64,000 nucleotides of DNA from ECT2AJA-110-A sp035399845 (GTDB taxonomy: Bacteria; Planctomycetota; Phycisphaerae; UBA1845; UTPLA1): positions 141,075-205,074 of the forward strand of contig DAOPJV010000002.1 in assembly GCA_035399845.1 (NCBI GenBank). Direction: 5' to 3'. The notes under the pieces were generated by a model that saw only the letters and a program-made list of their open reading frames with translations, was not told the origin of the DNA and made no database searches. The position numbers were made by a program, and so were the translations under genes. Position 1 is the first letter of the stretch. The number at the start of each line of letters is the position of its first letter. Below are positions 63,568 to 64,000 of this stretch, piece after piece.

Positions 63568-64000
63568 TCATGGCCACGCCTGTCCCGGCGATTCCCAATA
63601 GGGCCTCAGAACCGCCGGAACCTCATCCTTCGTCAATTCGCTGCGCGGAAAATCGAAGAAAGTGTGCCAGAACAGATGCGTCGCCTCATTGAGCCGACGC
63701 CGTTCAATGAAACGCATCGCGCCATCCAGCGCCTTGGCGGTGTACGTGCCGTCCAGATGCAGCCCCTCCGTTGTCCGGATGCGCTCGGCGAGCGTGCGAC
63801 CGGCCCTCGTGAACTGCGCGTAGCCATCGCCCAGCGCGTCGTTCAGAACGTCGAAGTCATTCGCTCGCACATCGACGTCCGGTACGCTCGGATCCATCCG
63901 ACGCATCCAGCAATGCACGCGCCTGGCGAAACGGGCCAGCCTTCCGCGCGTCGCGTACCACGGGTAGGAGACCGTGACGCCGACGACGCGAGACGTTAAG
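63568..64000 (-). CDS. C-terminal part of a PLP-dependent enzyme (D-cysteine desulfhydrase/ACC deaminase-like), partial
   Basis: The last 143 codons of a gene that enters from the right edge; the frame is open to position 64000, so this is a C-terminal fragment and not a short gene. The visible residues include T-S-R-V-V-G-V-T-V-S, then E-G-L-H-L-D-G-T-Y-T-A-K-A-L, followed by A-T-H-L-F-W-H-T-F-F near the end. This combination is typical of the small-domain end of fold type II PLP enzymes of the D-cysteine desulfhydrase or 1-aminocyclopropane-1-carboxylate deaminase group. In those the usual H-T-G-G is replaced here by H-T-F-F, so the substrate may differ. The PLP lysine lies outside the window. 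It is separated from thiE by 117 bp. Confidence 0.65.
   Translation of the reverse strand, partial: LTSRVVGVTVSYPWYATRGRLARFARRVHCWMRRMDPSVPDVDVRANDFDVLNDALGDGYAQFTRAGRTLAERIRTTEGLHLDGTYTAKALDGAMRFIERRRLNEATHLFWHTFFDFPRSELTKDEVPAVLRPYWESPGQAWP

Overview
This 64 kb, high-GC window looks like a chromosomal segment of a planctomycete, probably of the Phycisphaerae type. This is judged from gene content only, with no database search. The indicators are secreted giant proteins ending in dockerin-like repeats, thrombospondin type 3 and autotransporter-type beta-strand repeats without a beta-barrel, a PEP-CTERM protein with HAF repeats, a planctomycete-style ECF sigma factor overlapping a TPR-bearing Ser/Thr kinase, and a large MoxR/VWA cluster. 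There is one 100-N assembly gap (43782-43881).

Layout. 1-8 kb holds housekeeping and small genes: a lipoprotein running off the left edge, holA, a secreted TPR protein, a small lipoprotein, an SDR oxidoreductase overlapping a FeoB-associated-type Cys-rich membrane peptide, a DinB-like protein, a membrane-anchored hypothetical, a pseudopilin-like protein with an intrinsic terminator just before its start codon, a MazG-like pyrophosphohydrolase and a UVR-motif protein. 8-14 kb holds an SGNH hydrolase-like protein downstream of an orphan sensor kinase, a secreted helical protein and a CapD/WbpM-type nucleotide-sugar dehydratase. 14.3-33.4 kb is one long minus-strand cluster that starts with a 3,646-residue secreted TPR protein. 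It continues with a coiled-coil membrane protein, a MoxR ATPase, a DUF58 protein, a BatA-like VWA protein and a second, double-VWA membrane protein.

34-57 kb is a surface-protein island. Three plus-strand secreted proteins, including a 1,693-residue astacin-like metalloprotease with repeats and a beta-helix, are interrupted by one thioesterase. They are followed by three tandem minus-strand paralogues (56989 to 43440) that share N-terminal residues, nearly identical dockerin C-termini, terminators and 5' leaders. The leaders contain a shared hairpin whose outer stem differs in sequence but still pairs in all three copies. Two of the spacers also carry a 106-bp palindrome-containing repeat, once as a three-copy tandem array. 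57-64 kb holds the ECF sigma/kinase pair, the PEP-CTERM HAF protein, tRNA-Ala(GGC) with its own promoter and terminator, a ThiD2-ThiE fusion, and the end of a PLP-dependent enzyme running off the right edge.

How the parts may work together (inference): MoxR, DUF58 and the VWA proteins form a chaperone-like assembly at the cytoplasmic membrane, and the giant periplasmic TPR protein and the coiled-coil protein encoded with them are candidate partners. The dockerin-ended proteins appear to be exported and displayed by a shared C-terminal signal, but no cohesin is encoded here. The most novel items for follow-up are the shared leader hairpin, the 106-bp repeat, and the giant TPR protein with its Gly/Tyr/Met/Trp-rich insertions.
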